Shown: positions 42,815 through 52,054 of the stretch, one piece after another
How the letters are laid out: every line of letters begins with the position of its first letter
Numbering within the stretch: the stretch's first letter is position 1
Assembly: GCA_035512155.1 (NCBI GenBank)
Contig: DATKEN010000132.1
Span: 1-64,000, forward strand
Source of the DNA: JABCYV01 sp035512155
GTDB taxonomy: Bacteria > Acidobacteriota > Terriglobia > Terriglobales > Acidobacteriaceae
Direction: 5' to 3'
DNA length: 64,000 nucleotides
Position numbers and translations under genes: made by a program
Notes under the pieces: generated by a model
Told to the model about the DNA's origin: nothing
The model's input: the letters and a program-made list of their open reading frames with translations, nothing else
Database searches by the model: none

Positions 42815-44083
42815 CTACTCCAATTGCTTTCCCTTCGTCTCCGGCAACTGCGTCGCCACCAGCGATGCCAGGAAGAAAGACGCTGCGCACAGAGAGAACG
42901 CCCAACTTAATCCCTTGGTCTGTCCCACTCGTCCGATCACAAATGGCGCAATCGAACTCATGGTGCGGGCGCCATTATAGGTGAAGCCAAGTGCGCGAGC
43001 GCGCACACGAGTGGGAAAGACCTCGCTGCCGGTAATCGCCGAACCGGAGAAGAATCCGGTTGCGAAGAAGGCGACTACCGCGCCCAGAACCAAGAGCACC
43101 CAAGGCTGCCGCGCCATGGCATAGAACGGAACTAGAAGAGCTGCAATCAGCGTGTAAAACACAAAACTCTTGCGGCGTCCGAAATGGTCAGCCACCCAAC
43201 CGAAGCTGGCGTAGCCAGGAAACATTCCAAACAGGTTCAACACTACAATCAGCGTGGTTGTTCCCATCACGCCGAAGCCGCGCCCACCTTGATCTACCGG
43301 CAACGAAAGATAGGGAGGAATCCAGGTGAACAATCCCCACCAGGCGAACATGCCAAAGAAATTCACGAACAATAGCGCAAAGGTGTACTTCACATAAGGC
43401 GGCTTGAAGATGGTCGAGAAATTGTCGGCAGACTGATTCGAACTCTCCGTCAACGGCTTCGAATGCGGGGCGAGCTTATGATGCTCTCGCCACATCTCTG
43501 ACTCGGGCACACCCTGCTGAATCCATAGCGTGAGCAGTGCCGGGAGGACGCCAACGAAGAAGACCATCCGCCAGTTGGCGTAGTGCAACACGACACCGGC
43601 GACCAACGCTGCCAGGGCATAGCCGATGGCCCAGGAACTTTGCACGATGGAGAGCGCCTTGGCCCGCAGCTCGGTGGGCCAGGTTTCCGCCACCAACGTT
43701 GCCCCGGTGTTCCACTCGCCACCCATGCCCAACCCGAGGACGAAGCGAAACACCGCCAGCATCAGCACCGAAGTAGAGAGCCCCGACGCGAAAGAGCATA
43801 CCGAATAGGTCAGGATACTGAGCATCAGGGCCCGCTTGCGTCCGATGCGGTCGGCAATAAATCCGAATGCCACCCCTCCAATGCCGGATGCCAGCAGGGT
43901 CAAACCGTTGAGCAAGCCGCCGGTGGCTTTGCTCATGCCCAGGTCGCGCATGATATAGGCCAACACCAGCGCGTAGAGCATGGCATCGAAGGCATCGAGC
44001 ATCCAGCCCAGGGCGGCCGCCAGCAGTGTCCGGCGTTGGGCAGAGGTGATCTGAGAGAAGCTGAAAGGGACGCTGGCGGACAT
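42815..44083 (-). CDS. Major facilitator superfamily transporter (metabolite:H+ symporter type)
   Basis: The protein has about 422 residues from ATG 44083 (TTG 44098 is an alternative). It has twelve predicted helices. The MFS motif A lies in loop 2-3 (GFIADRIGRKRALM) with a related one in loop 8-9 (GWVADHFGRRKSFV). DAFDAMLYALVL in helix 1 and GLGMGGEWNTGATLVAETWP in helix 4 are those of the AAHS/MHS acid-symport subfamilies. It probably imports carboxylic acids. It is convergent with the DMT gene and shares no operon with tpiA. Confidence 0.91.
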   Translation of the reverse strand: MSASVPFSFSQITSAQRRTLLAAALGWMLDAFDAMLYALVLAYIMRDLGMSKATGGLLNGLTLLASGIGGVAFGFIADRIGRKRALMLSILTYSVCSFASGLSTSVLMLAVFRFVLGLGMGGEWNTGATLVAETWPTELRAKALSIVQSSWAIGYALAALVAGVVLHYANWRMVFFVGVLPALLTLWIQQGVPESEMWREHHKLAPHSKPLTESSNQSADNFSTIFKPPYVKYTFALLFVNFFGMFAWWGLFTWIPPYLSLPVDQGGRGFGVMGTTTLIVVLNLFGMFPGYASFGWVADHFGRRKSFVFYTLIAALLVPFYAMARQPWVLLVLGAVVAFFATGFFSGSAITGSEVFPTRVRARALGFTYNGARTMSSIAPFVIGRVGQTKGLSWAFSLCAASFFLASLVATQLPETKGKQLE

Positions 44084-44141
44084 TGGCAGGATTGTCAATT
44101 GACAGTATCGAATTCCTGGTCTTTTATGTGGGCCGCACGAC

Positions 44142-44891
44142 TTAGTACTTCACAATCGCCGCAAACGATTTCGGATCCAGGCTGGCGCCTCCGACCAACG
44201 CTCCGTCGATCTCTTCTTCCGCCATGAGTGCTTTGACGTTTTCAGGCTTCACCGAGCCGCCGTACAGGATGCGTAGCTTGTCCGCGAACTGTTGGCCAAA
44301 CGCCTTCGCAGCCTCGCCTCGGATGAGGACATGAGCCTCGGAGGCGAGTTGTGGCGTAGCGGTTTTGCCGGTGCCGATTGCCCAGACCGGCTCGTAGGCA
44401 ACCACTAACTTCGCGGCTTTCTTGGTCGATAAAGCATGAAACGCGCGCAGGCACTGCCGGCGCAGCACGTCTTCGGTAAGTCCGGCCTCGCGCTCTTCCA
44501 GCACTTCGCCCACGCATAGTATCGGCGTTAATCCCGCTTCCAGCGCCGCTTTCAGCTTGAAGTTCACTATGTCGTCAGTCTCACCGAAATATTGCCGGCG
44601 TTCGGAGTGACCAACGATAACGTGCGTGCAACCGACATCCAACAGCATGCGGGGGCAGATTTCGCCGGTGTAGGCCCCTTCTTTTTCCCAGTACAGATCC
44701 TGAGCCCCGATTGCGACATTAGTCCCCATGGTGGCCTGAACCGCAGCGCACAGATCGATATAGGGAGGGCAAATCACAATCTCATCACGAGTGTGTCCGG
44801 CCACCAGTGGAAGAAACTCGCGGAAGAACGTCTGTGTCTCATCGGGATTTTTGTACATCTTCCAATTGCCGGCGATTAGTTTCTTTCTCAT
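44142..44891 (-). CDS. tpiA: Triosephosphate isomerase
   Basis: The 249-residue protein is a TIM barrel of the usual bacterial length. It has N-terminal GNWKMYKN, catalytic His in VIVGHSERRQYFGETD, catalytic Glu in VVAYEPVWAIGTGKTAT, and the phosphate-binding loops ILYGGSVKPENVKALM and DGALVGGASLDP. It interconverts DHAP and GAP. The ATG overlaps the macro-domain stop by four bases (ATGA). It is the last gene of the glycolytic cluster. Confidence 0.96.
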   Translation of the reverse strand: MRKKLIAGNWKMYKNPDETQTFFREFLPLVAGHTRDEIVICPPYIDLCAAVQATMGTNVAIGAQDLYWEKEGAYTGEICPRMLLDVGCTHVIVGHSERRQYFGETDDIVNFKLKAALEAGLTPILCVGEVLEEREAGLTEDVLRRQCLRAFHALSTKKAAKLVVAYEPVWAIGTGKTATPQLASEAHVLIRGEAAKAFGQQFADKLRILYGGSVKPENVKALMAEEEIDGALVGGASLDPKSFAAIVKY

Positions 44892-45487
44892 GAGGATCCC
44901 TTTTCGATTCGGTATGAAAAACGGTCTCGTAGACTTTCGGCGGCTCGCGTGTAGGTTCGCAGAGTCGCGATCTCGAAGAGAACGAATCGAACCTTACCTA
45001 GATGGCTGGCGGAAGCCAGAGCTTCAACTGTTGCGGAAATCGCGATGAGCGCCGCATCTGCGGCTGGATATCCGAAGGCCCCCGTCGAGATAGCGGGAAA
45101 GGTTAAAGACTTGAGGCCATGCTCATCGGCCAGGCGGATTGATTCGCGATGACAACTCGCCAGCGCTTCAGCTTCTCCGCGTTCTCCGCCGCGATACACC
45201 GGGCCGACGGTGTGGATCACATGTTTTGCGGCGAGATGTCCGCCCGTCGTGATGACGGCCTTCCCCGCAGGTAGACTCCCGATCGTGCCCACAATTTGCT
45301 TGCACTCGGCGAGGATCGCAGGTCCGCCAGCTCGGTGAATGGCCCCGTCTACCCCGCCTCCGCCCAAAAGCGATGAGTTGGCTGCGTTCACCAGCGCGTC
45401 TGTCAGCTCGCGAGTAATGTCGGCGGGGCCGTGGAACTCGATGGTTCTGCCACCATCCAGCAGGATTCGCATTGCGAAGTTGTGCAC
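44888..45487 (-). CDS. Macro-domain ADP-ribose/O-acetyl-ADP-ribose hydrolase-like protein
   Basis: The 199-residue protein starts at GTG 45487, with CGGAG six bases upstream; ATG 45472 is also possible. DALVNAANSSLLGGGGVDGAIHRAGG, HVIHTVGPVYRGG and the ADP-ribose loop SLTFPAISTGAFGYP are the macro domain of the YmdB/MacroD type, with the catalytic Asn and Asp. Such enzymes deacetylate O-acetyl-ADP-ribose and remove ADP-ribose from acidic side chains. It lies between pgk (16 bases upstream) and tpiA (four-base overlap), an unexpected member of the glycolytic operon. Confidence 0.92.
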   Translation of the reverse strand: MHNFAMRILLDGGRTIEFHGPADITRELTDALVNAANSSLLGGGGVDGAIHRAGGPAILAECKQIVGTIGSLPAGKAVITTGGHLAAKHVIHTVGPVYRGGERGEAEALASCHRESIRLADEHGLKSLTFPAISTGAFGYPAADAALIAISATVEALASASHLGKVRFVLFEIATLRTYTRAAESLRDRFSYRIEKGSS

Positions 45488-45503
45488 GCTATCTCCGGGC
45501 AGA

Positions 45504-46715
45504 TCAGCGCTTCTCGGTGAGGGCTTCCACTCCCGGCAACTTTTTGCCTTCCAGGAACTCGAGCGAGGCGCCGCCGCCGGTCGAGATGTGTGTCATCTTG
45601 TCCGCGACGCCAGCTGCATTAACGGCTGCCACCGTGTCGCCGCCGCCCACGATGGAGGTTGCGCCGGCGTTCTCTGCGACGGCATCGGCAACTTCGAAAG
45701 TGCCCTTGGCAAAAGGCGCAACCTCGAAAACGCCCATGGGACCGTTCCAGACGATGGTGCGTGCCCGGAAGACTTCTTCAACGAACAGTTCGACTGTCTG
45801 GGGGCCGATGTCGAGCGCCATCATGTTCGCGGGAATGGGTTGGCCGCTATTTATCGTGTGTACAGCCGCGTTGGCATCAACTTTGTCGGCCACAATGTGG
45901 TCAACGGGTAAGAGGAATTTCAGTTTGCGCGTTTTAGCCTCCTGCAACAACTGACGCGCGAGGTCAACTTTGTCTTCCTCCAACAGCGATTTGCCGACCT
46001 GCTGGCCTTGGGCCTTGAGGAAGGTGTAAGCCATGCCGCCGCCGATGATCAGAGCATCGACCTTTGTCATCAAGTGCTGAATCACACCGATCTTATCGCC
46101 GACTTTTGCCCCGCCCAGTATCGCGATGAACGGCTTCTCAGGATGGTGCAAGGCCTTGCCCAGATACCGAAGCTCCTTTTCCATGAGCAAACCAGCAGCC
46201 GATTTCTGGACGAACTTGGTGATGCCGACAGTCGACGCGTGGGCGCGATGCGCGGTGCCGAACGCGTCGTTTACGTAGAAATCAGCCAGGCTAGCGAGTT
46301 GCTTGGAGAATTTCGCGTCGTTGGCCTCCTCCTCGGCGTGGAAACGGAGGTTTTCCAGAAGCAGGCTTTGGCCCTTTTCCAGTTTGCCCGCCATTTCTTC
46401 CGCCTCGGGGCCCACACAATCCGGACAGAAGCCCACGTTCTCTCCCCGCGCCAATTCTTTATCGAGTAGCATGCGAAGACGCTCAGCCACCGGCTTCAGG
46501 CTCATCTGGGGATTGGGTTGGCCTTTTGGACGGCCGAGATGCGAAGCCAGAATCAGCCGCGCTCCGTGCCGCAGCGCGTATTCGATGGTGGGCAGGGTTT
46601 CGCGGATGCGGGTGTCGTCCATCACCCCCCCACCTTCAACAGGCACGTTGAAATCCACGCGCATCAAGATGCGGTGATCGTTGAGCGAAAGATCGCGAAT
46701 GGAGAGCTTGGACAA
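45504..46715 (-). CDS. pgk: Phosphoglycerate kinase
   Basis: The 403-residue protein has the N-terminal RVDFNVPVEGG, RLILASHLGRPKG, NDAFGTAHRAHASTVG, HPEKPFIAILGGAKVGDKIGVI and the C-terminal ATP site IVNGPMGVFEVAPFAKGT-like and GGGDTVAAV. It transfers phosphate from 1,3-bisphosphoglycerate to ADP. Full length for the family. Upstream is gap, with a 104-base spacer containing a hairpin repeat; downstream are the macro-domain gene and tpiA. Confidence 0.96.
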   Translation of the reverse strand: MSKLSIRDLSLNDHRILMRVDFNVPVEGGGVMDDTRIRETLPTIEYALRHGARLILASHLGRPKGQPNPQMSLKPVAERLRMLLDKELARGENVGFCPDCVGPEAEEMAGKLEKGQSLLLENLRFHAEEEANDAKFSKQLASLADFYVNDAFGTAHRAHASTVGITKFVQKSAAGLLMEKELRYLGKALHHPEKPFIAILGGAKVGDKIGVIQHLMTKVDALIIGGGMAYTFLKAQGQQVGKSLLEEDKVDLARQLLQEAKTRKLKFLLPVDHIVADKVDANAAVHTINSGQPIPANMMALDIGPQTVELFVEEVFRARTIVWNGPMGVFEVAPFAKGTFEVADAVAENAGATSIVGGGDTVAAVNAAGVADKMTHISTGGGASLEFLEGKKLPGVEALTEKR

Positions 46716-46752
46716 GTTTGTACCTATACGGTCGTCGGGAAAGCACTACCCA

Positions 46753-46778
46753 CCCTTTCGCAAAGAACGCGAAAAGGG
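46753..46778. repeat. Hairpin repeat between gap and pgk
   Basis: CCCTTTCGC-AAAGAAC-GCGAAAAGGG folds with one bulged A in the gap-pgk spacer. It may act as a processing or partial-termination element that sets relative expression. No T-run follows. Confidence 0.4.
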
Positions 46779-46819
46779 CGAGCACCCTCGCACGAGCGAG
46801 ACACTCGCACCTACATTGC

Positions 46820-47830
46820 CTAGAGGCCCTTACTGCCGATGTAATCGATAAGGTCGCGGACGCGGCTCGAATAACCCCACTCGTTGTCGTACCACGAGAT
46901 GACCTTTACACAATTGCCGGCAACCACACGGGTCATGGGCGCGTCCACGATGGAGGAACGTGAGTCGCCCTTGAAATCCGCCGAAACCAGTTCATTCTCC
47001 TCGTAACCCAGATACCCTTTCAGGGGGCCGCTCTCAGACGCTTTCTTGAGGACTTCGTTGACCTCTTCCACCGTGGTTTTCTTCTCTACGAAGGCGACCA
47101 TGTCCACCACGGAGACGTTCGGCGTGGGCACACGCATGGAAAATCCATCGAATTTACCCTTCAACTCCGGAACCACGAGGTGTAATGCCTTGGCCGCACC
47201 GGTTGAAGTCGGAATCATGGAAACCGCGGCCGCGCGGGCCCGGCGAAGGTCCTTGTGGGGGAAATCCAGAATCACCTGATCGTTGGTATACGAGTGAATT
47301 GTGGTCATGGTCCCGCTGACAACTTTGAAATTGTCATTGATCACCTTTGCGATCGGCGCCAGGCAATTTGTCGTGCAGGAGGCGTTGGAAATAATGTGGT
47401 GCTTAGCCGGATCATAGACCTGTTGATTGACTCCCAGCACGATGGTGACGTCTTCATTCTTTGCTGGGGCGGAGATGATGACCTTTTTCACCGGCCCCCG
47501 CATATGCTTTTTGGCATCGACGGCATCAGTAAAGCGGCCGGTAGACTCCAGCACCACTTGCGCGCCCACCGATTCCCAAGGCAGTTTGGCCGGATCTTTT
47601 TCCGCAAACACCTTGAAGCTTTTATTGTCGACGCTGATGCAGTCAGCGCCGGCGGAAATCTTGTTATGCAGATTGCCGAGGATGGAGTCGTACTTCAACA
47701 GGTGGGCCAGGGTCTTGGGATCGGTAAGGTCGTTGACCGCGACAAACTCGATGTTAGGATCGTCGAGCGAGGCGCGCATGACATTGCGTCCAATGCGTCC
47801 GAACCCATTGATGCCTACTTTGATTGCCAT
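46820..47830 (-). CDS. gap: Glyceraldehyde-3-phosphate dehydrogenase
   Basis: The 336-residue protein starts at ATG 47830, with GGAGGCGGA upstream; an in-frame upstream extension to 47920 has no family match. It has NAD motif VGINGFGRIGRNV, catalytic Cys in ISNASCTTNCLAPIAKV, the phosphate site TIHSYTNDQVILD and C-terminal SWYDNEWGYSSRV. The N-terminal VAVNDLTDPKTLAHLLKYDS indicates NAD specificity. It oxidises GAP to 1,3-bisphosphoglycerate. First gene of the gap-pgk-macro-tpiA cluster. Confidence 0.96.
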   Translation of the reverse strand: MAIKVGINGFGRIGRNVMRASLDDPNIEFVAVNDLTDPKTLAHLLKYDSILGNLHNKISAGADCISVDNKSFKVFAEKDPAKLPWESVGAQVVLESTGRFTDAVDAKKHMRGPVKKVIISAPAKNEDVTIVLGVNQQVYDPAKHHIISNASCTTNCLAPIAKVINDNFKVVSGTMTTIHSYTNDQVILDFPHKDLRRARAAAVSMIPTSTGAAKALHLVVPELKGKFDGFSMRVPTPNVSVVDMVAFVEKKTTVEEVNEVLKKASESGPLKGYLGYEENELVSADFKGDSRSSIVDAPMTRVVAGNCVKVISWYDNEWGYSSRVRDLIDYIGSKGL

Positions 47831-47930
47831 TCCGCCTCCGAAAGAGTGATGAAGACACTGGTATGAACAACGCGCGGCCGCGAAGAGAAAATGGTAACAG
47901 GGAAGCGAAGGTAGCAGCAAATTGACAGTC

Positions 47931-48287
47931 CTAGGTTGGCACTTCTAACTCGAAATACAGGTTTTGCTTGCTCGACAGAAACGACAATCGGGCCAGCCAA
48001 TATTTTTTCTCGATAGCGCGCTGGGCGCGGGGCCAGTCTTCCGGTGGCAGAATGAGCGCAGTTGCGGCGAATTCCGGACCTGTGATCTTGCCCCGCATTG
48101 TGCAGGGCGCGATCCGCACCTGCGGATTGTTGCGAATCCGCTTGTATTTTCCCGAATCGCCGCGGCTCTTCACGTAGAGTCTGTCGTTATCTTCGCCAAA
48201 CCAGACGGGAGTGTAAACGGCGTCGCCGGTCTTGCGGAACGTGGCCAAAGAAATGTACTTCTGCCCTTGAATCTCGCGCGGAATGGC
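47931..48287 (-). CDS. PPOX-class split-barrel protein (probable F420 or flavin oxidoreductase)
   Basis: The 118-residue protein starts at ATG 48287. IQGQKYISLATFRKTGDAVYTPVWFGEDNDRLYVKSRGDSGKYKRIRNNPQVRIAPCTMRGKITG is the split-barrel core of the PPOX family, with the conserved Thr/Pro-V-W strand and R-N-x-P-x-V turn. The last part (AIEKKYWLARLSF) matches F420-dependent Rv-type relatives. It may reduce or oxidise a small substrate with F420H2 or FMN. It is transcribed alone. Confidence 0.86.
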   Translation of the reverse strand, partial: AIPREIQGQKYISLATFRKTGDAVYTPVWFGEDNDRLYVKSRGDSGKYKRIRNNPQVRIAPCTMRGKITGPEFAATALILPPEDWPRAQRAIEKKYWLARLSFLSSKQNLYFELEVPT

Positions 48288-48373
48288 CATGGCAGTCATT
48301 GTACGAGAGACAGAGCAGCCAATTCCGATGCTCGGCGGCAGGCAGGTTTGGATCTACGATGCTCATTCACAGG

Positions 48374-48480
48374 CGTCATCCCGAAAGCCGGCGTAGTTCA
48401 GCCGGTTGAGGGATCTCGCGTGGGAGCTTCGATATGTTGCTTGTCCGCGCGCAAGATCCCTCGCAAAGCTCGGGATGACG
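48374..48480. repeat. Dispersed intergenic repeat with inverted ends
   Basis: The 107-base segment has perfect 11-bp inverted ends (CGTCATCCCGA and TCGGGATGACG) and an inner pair (GAGGGATCT at 48409-48417, AGATCCCTC at 48454-48462). This is the GTCATCC-type palindrome seen many times in acidobacterial genomes, here in the gap before the P-loop kinase. It may fold as RNA. Confidence 0.75.
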
Positions 48481-48582
48481 CTGTCGTGGCTGAAACCAAG
48501 CCACTACCTTCCCGCTGCCAGTCTTGGTACGCCAGACTGCACACAGATTGCTGGCAGCGCCCGAGTGTGTTAAAAGCCAGAG

Positions 48583-49542
48583 ATGCGCAAATGGATGCGT
48601 GAGCGTTTGAAACGCCGGACCAAAGAGCCGGAGAAAAGTGGCAAAGAAGCTGCACCCGCGCCACTGCAGCCGGCGTTCTACGATACCGCGACCACCCGCG
48701 ATGTGACCCCGGCGGAAGTGATAGAGTCCGAACCGAAGTCGGGGCGATCCAAGCCTGCTTTGCCTTCAGCAGAAGAGAGACTTGCCCACCAAGACCGCGT
48801 TCGTCAGAACGAAGGTCATCAAAATGAAAACCCGGAGGAATCGACTCCTGTTACGGCTGAGCTTCGATCAGGACTAAGTGACAATGCACGCCCAAGCCGA
48901 CGCCGGCGGCGGGGCAGAGGGAGCCGCGGACGCACGCGCCAGACTGCTTCGCCTTCCACGCAAGGAGCGCCAGCGGAGGGGACGCCGTCACCACCAGCGC
49001 CCGCTTCAGACACCAGCGAGACAACTGCCCCGGCCGCGGCAACCCCTACAGCGACCCCGCAGCACGCGTCCAAAGGCGTAGTGGTCCTGGCGATTGGTCT
49101 CCCAGGCTCCGGAAAAAGCTCCTGGTTCAAGCGCCACGAAATCACGCCGCTCTCCAGCGACCTGCTACGCGCGCTTTTGTTTGACGATGCCACCGAGCAG
49201 CGTTTTCAGGATCTGATATTTTCCAACCTGCGCTCCATGCTGAAGGCGCGACTGATTGCGCGCCGTCCCACGAACTACGTGGACGCGACGAACCTCACCC
49301 CGCACGAACGTCAGAGTTGGATCAAGCTCGCCAAGGATTACGGGTACGAAGCTCAAGCAGTCTTCTTCGATGTGCCGGTGGAAGTGTGTCTGGAGCGAAA
49401 TCAACGCCGCCAGCGCATCGTACCGGAAGACGTTATGCGTCGTATGGCGGCCAAGCTGCGCGCGCCAACATTCCAGGAAGGTTTCACTAAGATTACGGTA
49501 GTCAAGGTAAAGAAGAAAGAAGGCGAAGCCGCCGCAGGCTGA
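48583..49542 (+). CDS. P-loop polynucleotide-kinase-like protein with disordered N-terminus
   Basis: The 319-residue protein has about 160 N-terminal residues that are Arg/Pro/Ala rich and disordered (PSRRRRRGRGSRGRTRQTA). A compact P-loop kinase follows: Walker A IGLPGSGKSSWF, SSDLLRALLFDD, DATNLTPHERQSWIKLAKDYG and a lid with EVCLERNQRRQR. The fold is that of T4 PNK/zeta-type AAA_33 kinases. The basic N-terminus suggests nucleic-acid binding, so the substrate could be an RNA or DNA 5'-OH end, but this is inferred. No partner is adjacent. Confidence 0.86.
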   Translation: MRKWMRERLKRRTKEPEKSGKEAAPAPLQPAFYDTATTRDVTPAEVIESEPKSGRSKPALPSAEERLAHQDRVRQNEGHQNENPEESTPVTAELRSGLSDNARPSRRRRRGRGSRGRTRQTASPSTQGAPAEGTPSPPAPASDTSETTAPAAATPTATPQHASKGVVVLAIGLPGSGKSSWFKRHEITPLSSDLLRALLFDDATEQRFQDLIFSNLRSMLKARLIARRPTNYVDATNLTPHERQSWIKLAKDYGYEAQAVFFDVPVEVCLERNQRRQRIVPEDVMRRMAAKLRAPTFQEGFTKITVVKVKKKEGEAAAG

Positions 49543-49630
49543 ACGCAGGGTCTAACGAAACGGGAACACTCTCTCAAAGCCGAACGCCGCCCTCACAGGC
49601 GGCGTGAGCGTCACCGCAAATGCTCCTGCG

Positions 49631-51892
49631 TTATCTCCCGTGTCCGCCTCCCGAGTGACCACCACCACCACCGCCTGCCGAATGGCCACCACCGCCTCCT
49701 GAGTAACCACCTCCGGAATGACCGCCTCCCGAGTACCCACCCGATGGAGCCGAAGCATGATAGGACGGAGCGGAGCCGTGGTACGCCGGAGCTGAGCCGC
49801 GATAGGACGGAGGGGCGCTGTACCCTCTCCCGGACGGAGGAGCACTGTATCGCGGAGATTGCCCGTAAGACCGCGGCGCACCGTTGTAGCCTCCCGGCCT
49901 CGACCCTTCAGACCTTGATCCCGGAGACATCGATCTCGGAGAAAGCGATCCTCCAGATCTCGAGGATGAACCGGGCGACGCGGAGCGTGATCCATAGTCG
50001 CGGCCAGCATCACGACTCGCGGGAAGAACTCTGCCTGTAGGACGAGGTAGGGTATTCGACGCACGTTCAGAGGTTGTGCCTGCGGGGCGAGCAACGCTGC
50101 GCTGCTCCACCGTCGGCCGGCTCAGGCCTGATCTCCCGCTTTCGGGCGAACGCGGATCCGTTCTACCCGCGGAAGAAAGCGAACGCTCTTGAGGCGCGAT
50201 GCGGGCACCGGACTGAGGACGCGGCACCGACCGAGTAGAAGCCGATTGGGTTGCCCGCGGCCGTGACGTGCCAGGGGTGTTTCTACTGAGGCTCTCTGCT
50301 CTTTGCGGCGGCCTCGGGACCGAGCGAAGTGGCGTTGAGGGAGATGGTTTCCCGGTCATCGTGCTTGCGCCGGGGCGATCCGCTCGGTTGTTGAGAGAGG
50401 CCAATTGCGTTCGGCCGATCCGTGACGATGCTGACGAGACCACTGGACGCGACATCGCTCGTGTCGGAGGCGCGGCAGCTGGCCTGCCTGCGTTGGCGCC
50501 CAACCGACTGGTGCGGGTTGGCGTCAAAGGCAGATTGCCGTGAAGCTGTGCGCGTTCCGCAGCGTTGGCCGAGACCCGAACGTTGTTCTTTGCGATTGGC
50601 AATGCTCCGGAGATAGCATGCTGCGAGGCCGCCGTTAGACCTCCGGGCGCATGCAGGTTTGCATAGTGGAACTGATGTCCGGAAAGCCCTGAATGTCCGT
50701 GGTTGTAAAAATTGTTGGTTATGTTCGTAATGTTTGTGATGTGCGTATTGCGGATGTTGATATTTCGGAAGTAGAACGCGCTTCCTCGGTACCAGGGAAA
50801 GAAAGGTTCTCCAAAGCCGAGCGGGCACCAGCCAAATCCGCCGCCAAAGCCAAAACCAAACGATACTCCCCAAGCCGGGCCACCAAACCAGGCGACCAGC
50901 GCAGGAGCATAAAACGGGCGAACGTAGTACGGACCGGGGGCCCATCCCCAGTATCCGCCGGTATAGACCCAGCGACCGTAGTGGAAGGGAGCGAAGCCCC
51001 AAGAGGCGTCATCTACCCAAGTCCATCCCCATGGATCAATCCAAGCCCAGTGGCCGTAGTGATAAGGCGCCCATCCGGGAGCAACAGAGGGAACCCACAC
51101 CGGACCGTAGTCCGGTGTCTCACTCCAAGTACCGTTCTGGTCGAGATCCTCTGAACCGATTACGTCAGGAGATACGTAACGCCCCGAGGCAGATCGGTCC
51201 AGGCGCTGGTCGCGCTGCTGGCACCATTCGTCGAAGCTGTCGGGGGCCGAAACCTCGGAGATCTGATGGTCAAGCGACGTGCCATTGAATTCTGCGCGTT
51301 CGTGCGCATGCAAGGGAACCGCTGGGCCTTCGCCCGTCGCTTCGCCCTCGCCTTTCCACACATTGATTACCGTCCCGTCCCCACCAGGCCCGACGTCGAA
51401 GCGATAGTCTCCGGGCTTTTGCACCGCAAAGGCGAGGTTGGGAGTATCGACTTCGTAAGTCTCGCCCTCGTGCAGGCGACGGACATGGAGATTCAGTGTC
51501 CCCTGGTGCAGCTCCACTTGGACATTGTTGTCCCCAATGTTGGTCAGGGTAAGACTGGTTTCGTTGCTGATCCGCAAGAGGCCCGTGCCCACGTTCAATT
51601 CAGCCTTGGAATCTTTATCGGCCCAGATATTGTCGGAATTGGTCAACGGACGATTCAACGACCCTTCGACCCAATCTCCCGTTCCCTGGGGCTGAAGCGA
51701 AACCGATCCCGACTGAAATTGCAGACGGGCAACGCGGCCCGGCGGGTCCTGTTCAGGTCGACTAGGTTCAGTCGGATTAGCCTCGTCCTGATTCATGTCA
51801 GCCGGATAATCCTGGGCGATAGCCGACGTCAGTGACAGCAACAACAGCGCTCCCAGGAGATTTGCTAAGATTGCGTGCTTTATGCCGTTCAT
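49631..51892 (-). CDS. Secreted FecR/DUF6600 protein with long Gly-His-Ser-rich tail
   Basis: The 753-residue protein has a signal peptide (about 1-26). A FecR-like domain lies at about 55-190 (RVARLQFQSGSVSLQPQGTGDWVEGSLNRPLTNSDNIW). A Trp/Gly/Pro-rich DUF6600-type region lies at about 260-360 (VWVPSVAPGWAPYHYGHWAWIDPWGW, with repeated YGxW units). About 350 residues of low-complexity Ser/Arg/Pro follow, and the C-terminus is runs of Gly-Gly-His-Ser. It probably sits at the outer surface and may bind metal through the His-rich end. The repeat region invites slippage. Family members are common in acidobacteria. Confidence 0.84.
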   Translation of the reverse strand: MNGIKHAILANLLGALLLLSLTSAIAQDYPADMNQDEANPTEPSRPEQDPPGRVARLQFQSGSVSLQPQGTGDWVEGSLNRPLTNSDNIWADKDSKAELNVGTGLLRISNETSLTLTNIGDNNVQVELHQGTLNLHVRRLHEGETYEVDTPNLAFAVQKPGDYRFDVGPGGDGTVINVWKGEGEATGEGPAVPLHAHERAEFNGTSLDHQISEVSAPDSFDEWCQQRDQRLDRSASGRYVSPDVIGSEDLDQNGTWSETPDYGPVWVPSVAPGWAPYHYGHWAWIDPWGWTWVDDASWGFAPFHYGRWVYTGGYWGWAPGPYYVRPFYAPALVAWFGGPAWGVSFGFGFGGGFGWCPLGFGEPFFPWYRGSAFYFRNINIRNTHITNITNITNNFYNHGHSGLSGHQFHYANLHAPGGLTAASQHAISGALPIAKNNVRVSANAAERAQLHGNLPLTPTRTSRLGANAGRPAAAPPTRAMSRPVVSSASSRIGRTQLASLNNRADRPGASTMTGKPSPSTPLRSVPRPPQRAESLSRNTPGTSRPRATQSASTRSVPRPQSGARIAPQERSLSSAGRTDPRSPESGRSGLSRPTVEQRSVARPAGTTSERASNTLPRPTGRVLPASRDAGRDYGSRSASPGSSSRSGGSLSPRSMSPGSRSEGSRPGGYNGAPRSYGQSPRYSAPPSGRGYSAPPSYRGSAPAYHGSAPSYHASAPSGGYSGGGHSGGGYSGGGGGHSAGGGGGGHSGGGHGR

Positions 51893-52054
51893 GGGGTCAC
51901 CCCTACTTCTAGCTTCAATCCTATAAACCCGCCTCTGGCCCCTAAGTTGCGCTGCTGGCGGAGGCCACTTGAGGACATAAGAAGCCGATGGAAAATGCTA
52001 CCAGGGCAGTCCGTATATATCCGAACACCCTGCTTATCTATAAGTTAGATGCGA

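Noticed and set aside
49631..49760. CRISPR-like short repeats
   Set aside because: The repeats encode Gly-Gly-His-Ser units in frame within the FecR/DUF6600 gene and have no regular spacers.
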